From the NCBI GenBank assembly GCA_045643125.1, contig JAZUKE010000069.1:1-5086 (forward strand): a DNA stretch of 5,086 nt, read 5' to 3'. The DNA is from UBA1206 sp045643125. GTDB taxonomy: Bacteria; Bacillota; Clostridia; Oscillospirales; CAG-382. A program made the position numbers and the translations under genes. Below the pieces are notes generated by a model, which ran no database searches, was not told where the DNA came from, and worked only from the letters and a program-made list of their open reading frames with translations. Positions 4,288 through 5,086 of the stretch are shown here, piece after piece (the stretch's first letter is position 1; each line of letters starts with the position of its first letter).

Positions 4288-4842
4288 ATGAACGACAGAC
4301 AGATAGTTGAACTGTACCTTGCCCGAAACGAGCAGGCTATAAGTGAAACGAGCGAAAAGTACGGGAAATACTGTCATTACATAGCATACCGCATACTCGG
4401 GGACGACGGTTACGCCGACGAGGTCGTGAACGACACATATCTCAAAACGTGGGATTCGATACCTCCGAACGAGCCGGATCCGCTCAAACCCTACGTCGGG
4501 GCGATAAGCAGCCGCCTTGCACTTGACAGATACGACTATCTCAAAGCTGAAAAGCGCGGTGCAAACGAAATGACGCTCGTTTATGAGGAGCTTGAAGAGT
4601 GTATATCGTTACACAACGGCAGTTTTGCGGACGATATCGCGCTGCGCGATGCGGTCAACGGCTTTCTTGCGGGGCTTTCCAAAAAGAAGAGAGCCATTTT
4701 TCTCCGCCGTTATTGGTACGCATCTTCGATAAGCGAGATCGCTTACGATTACTCTATGAGTGAAAACAGCGTAAGGACAACGCTTTCGAGGACGCGAAGA
4801 AAATTCAGAGAATATCTCGAAAAAGGAGGAATCAGGATATGA
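4288..4842 (+). CDS. ECF-type RNA polymerase sigma factor, module 2
   Basis: This 184-residue two-domain sigma factor is the paralogue of the one at 2068-2622, with the same length and no gaps. Region 2 spans about 5-90 (YADEVVNDTYLKTWDSIPP at 42-60). Region 4 spans about 122-178, with the helix-turn-helix ISEIAYDYSMSENSVRTTLS at 148-167. The ATG at 4288 is chosen over an upstream in-frame TTG at 4276 because that TTG lies inside the ribosome binding site (TTGGAGGAG), and because the ATG gives the same first ten residues as the paralogue. The stop overlaps the next start as ATGA. Recognition helix differences between the paralogues (EAGVRM versus ENSVRT) are modest, so overlapping promoter specificity and cross-talk are plausible. 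No gene is inserted between promoter and sigma gene here. Confidence 0.92.
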   Translation: MNDRQIVELYLARNEQAISETSEKYGKYCHYIAYRILGDDGYADEVVNDTYLKTWDSIPPNEPDPLKPYVGAISSRLALDRYDYLKAEKRGANEMTLVYEELEECISLHNGSFADDIALRDAVNGFLAGLSKKKRAIFLRRYWYASSISEIAYDYSMSENSVRTTLSRTRRKFREYLEKGGIRI

Positions 4843-5086
4843 CGGGCGAAGCGCTTTTTCGCGTTTTTCGTGACATAGATCCGAAATTCATTGCCGAATC
4901 CGCTCCGAAAACGTACGGCATCCCGACGGTGGAAGCGGTCACGGCAACAGACAAAAAGCCGAAAAGAAACATATTTTACACTCTTGTCAAAGCCGCTGCC
5001 GCCGTCATCGTCGTCGCGTCGCTCGGCTTTATAATCTACGGGCGCATCCTTCGCCCGGAAACCATTGATCCCCCCATCGGGAATAC
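4839..5086 (+). CDS. Membrane-anchored putative anti-sigma factor, module 2 (5' part only)
   Basis: The first 82 codons are present and the gene runs off the right edge. The N-terminus, MTGEALFRVFRDIDPKFIAE, closely matches that of the protein at 2619-3803. A longer variable spacer follows, then the basic KKPKR (39-43) and a membrane helix (about 46-67; VIVVASLGFIIYG), then the start of a Pro-rich outer region. AAGGAGGA lies 8 bases upstream and the start overlaps the sigma stop (ATGA). As in module 1 there is no zinc-binding anti-sigma motif in the cytoplasmic part. Its role is inferred from order and topology. Whether the missing outer part also has a PepSY domain and Ser/Glu stalk cannot be seen. 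Confidence 0.8.
   Translation, partial: MTGEALFRVFRDIDPKFIAESAPKTYGIPTVEAVTATDKKPKRNIFYTLVKAAAAVIVVASLGFIIYGRILRPETIDPPIGN

Overview
The window looks like chromosomal DNA of an anaerobic Firmicute, most likely a Ruminococcus-like member of the Oscillospiraceae. The evidence is AT-rich intergenic DNA with Gram-positive style AGGAGG ribosome binding sites, a secreted protein ending in a type I dockerin, and ECF sigma factors paired with single-pass membrane partners. The genus assignment is inference.

Layout. The left edge (1-96) holds a minus-strand promoter and what appears to be the first codons of a gene running out of the window. Next, on the minus strand, is a complete GAF-type free methionine-(R)-sulfoxide reductase (97-543). 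The 456 bases from 544 to 999 have no intact gene. They hold an orphan plus-strand promoter, a short remnant of the 3' end of a MATE efflux gene, a strong terminator, and a conserved regulatory block with a dyad, a sigma-A-type promoter and a putative ECF promoter. This block leads into a three-gene operon: a dockerin protein (1000-2046), an ECF sigma factor (2068-2622) and a membrane-anchored putative anti-sigma factor with a PepSY domain (2619-3803). The last two overlap by ATGA. The 484 bases from 3804 to 4287 again have no intact gene. They repeat the same sequence of parts: MATE 3' remnant, terminator, dyad, sigma-A-type promoter, ECF-type promoter. A second ECF sigma gene (4288-4842) and the start of a second anti-sigma gene (4839 to the window end) follow, without a dockerin gene.

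The main observation is that the window holds two diverged copies of one module: MATE tail, terminator, double promoter, ECF sigma, membrane anti-sigma. Only the first copy carries a dockerin gene, placed between promoter and sigma gene. The two sigma factors are about 69% identical by hand count, yet the dead MATE tails match over 103 bases with one mismatch. The first anti-sigma gene runs straight into the MATE remnant, and its last ~18 residues are read from MATE DNA in another frame.

Working model (inference): the anti-sigma protein holds the sigma factor at the membrane and senses something outside the cell through its PepSY and beta-sandwich region on a long Ser/Glu stalk. Freed sigma factor activates its own ECF-type promoter and, in copy 1, the dockerin protein. 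The logic resembles SigI/RsgI control of clostridial cellulosomes, but built from an ECF sigma factor and an unrelated-looking sensor.
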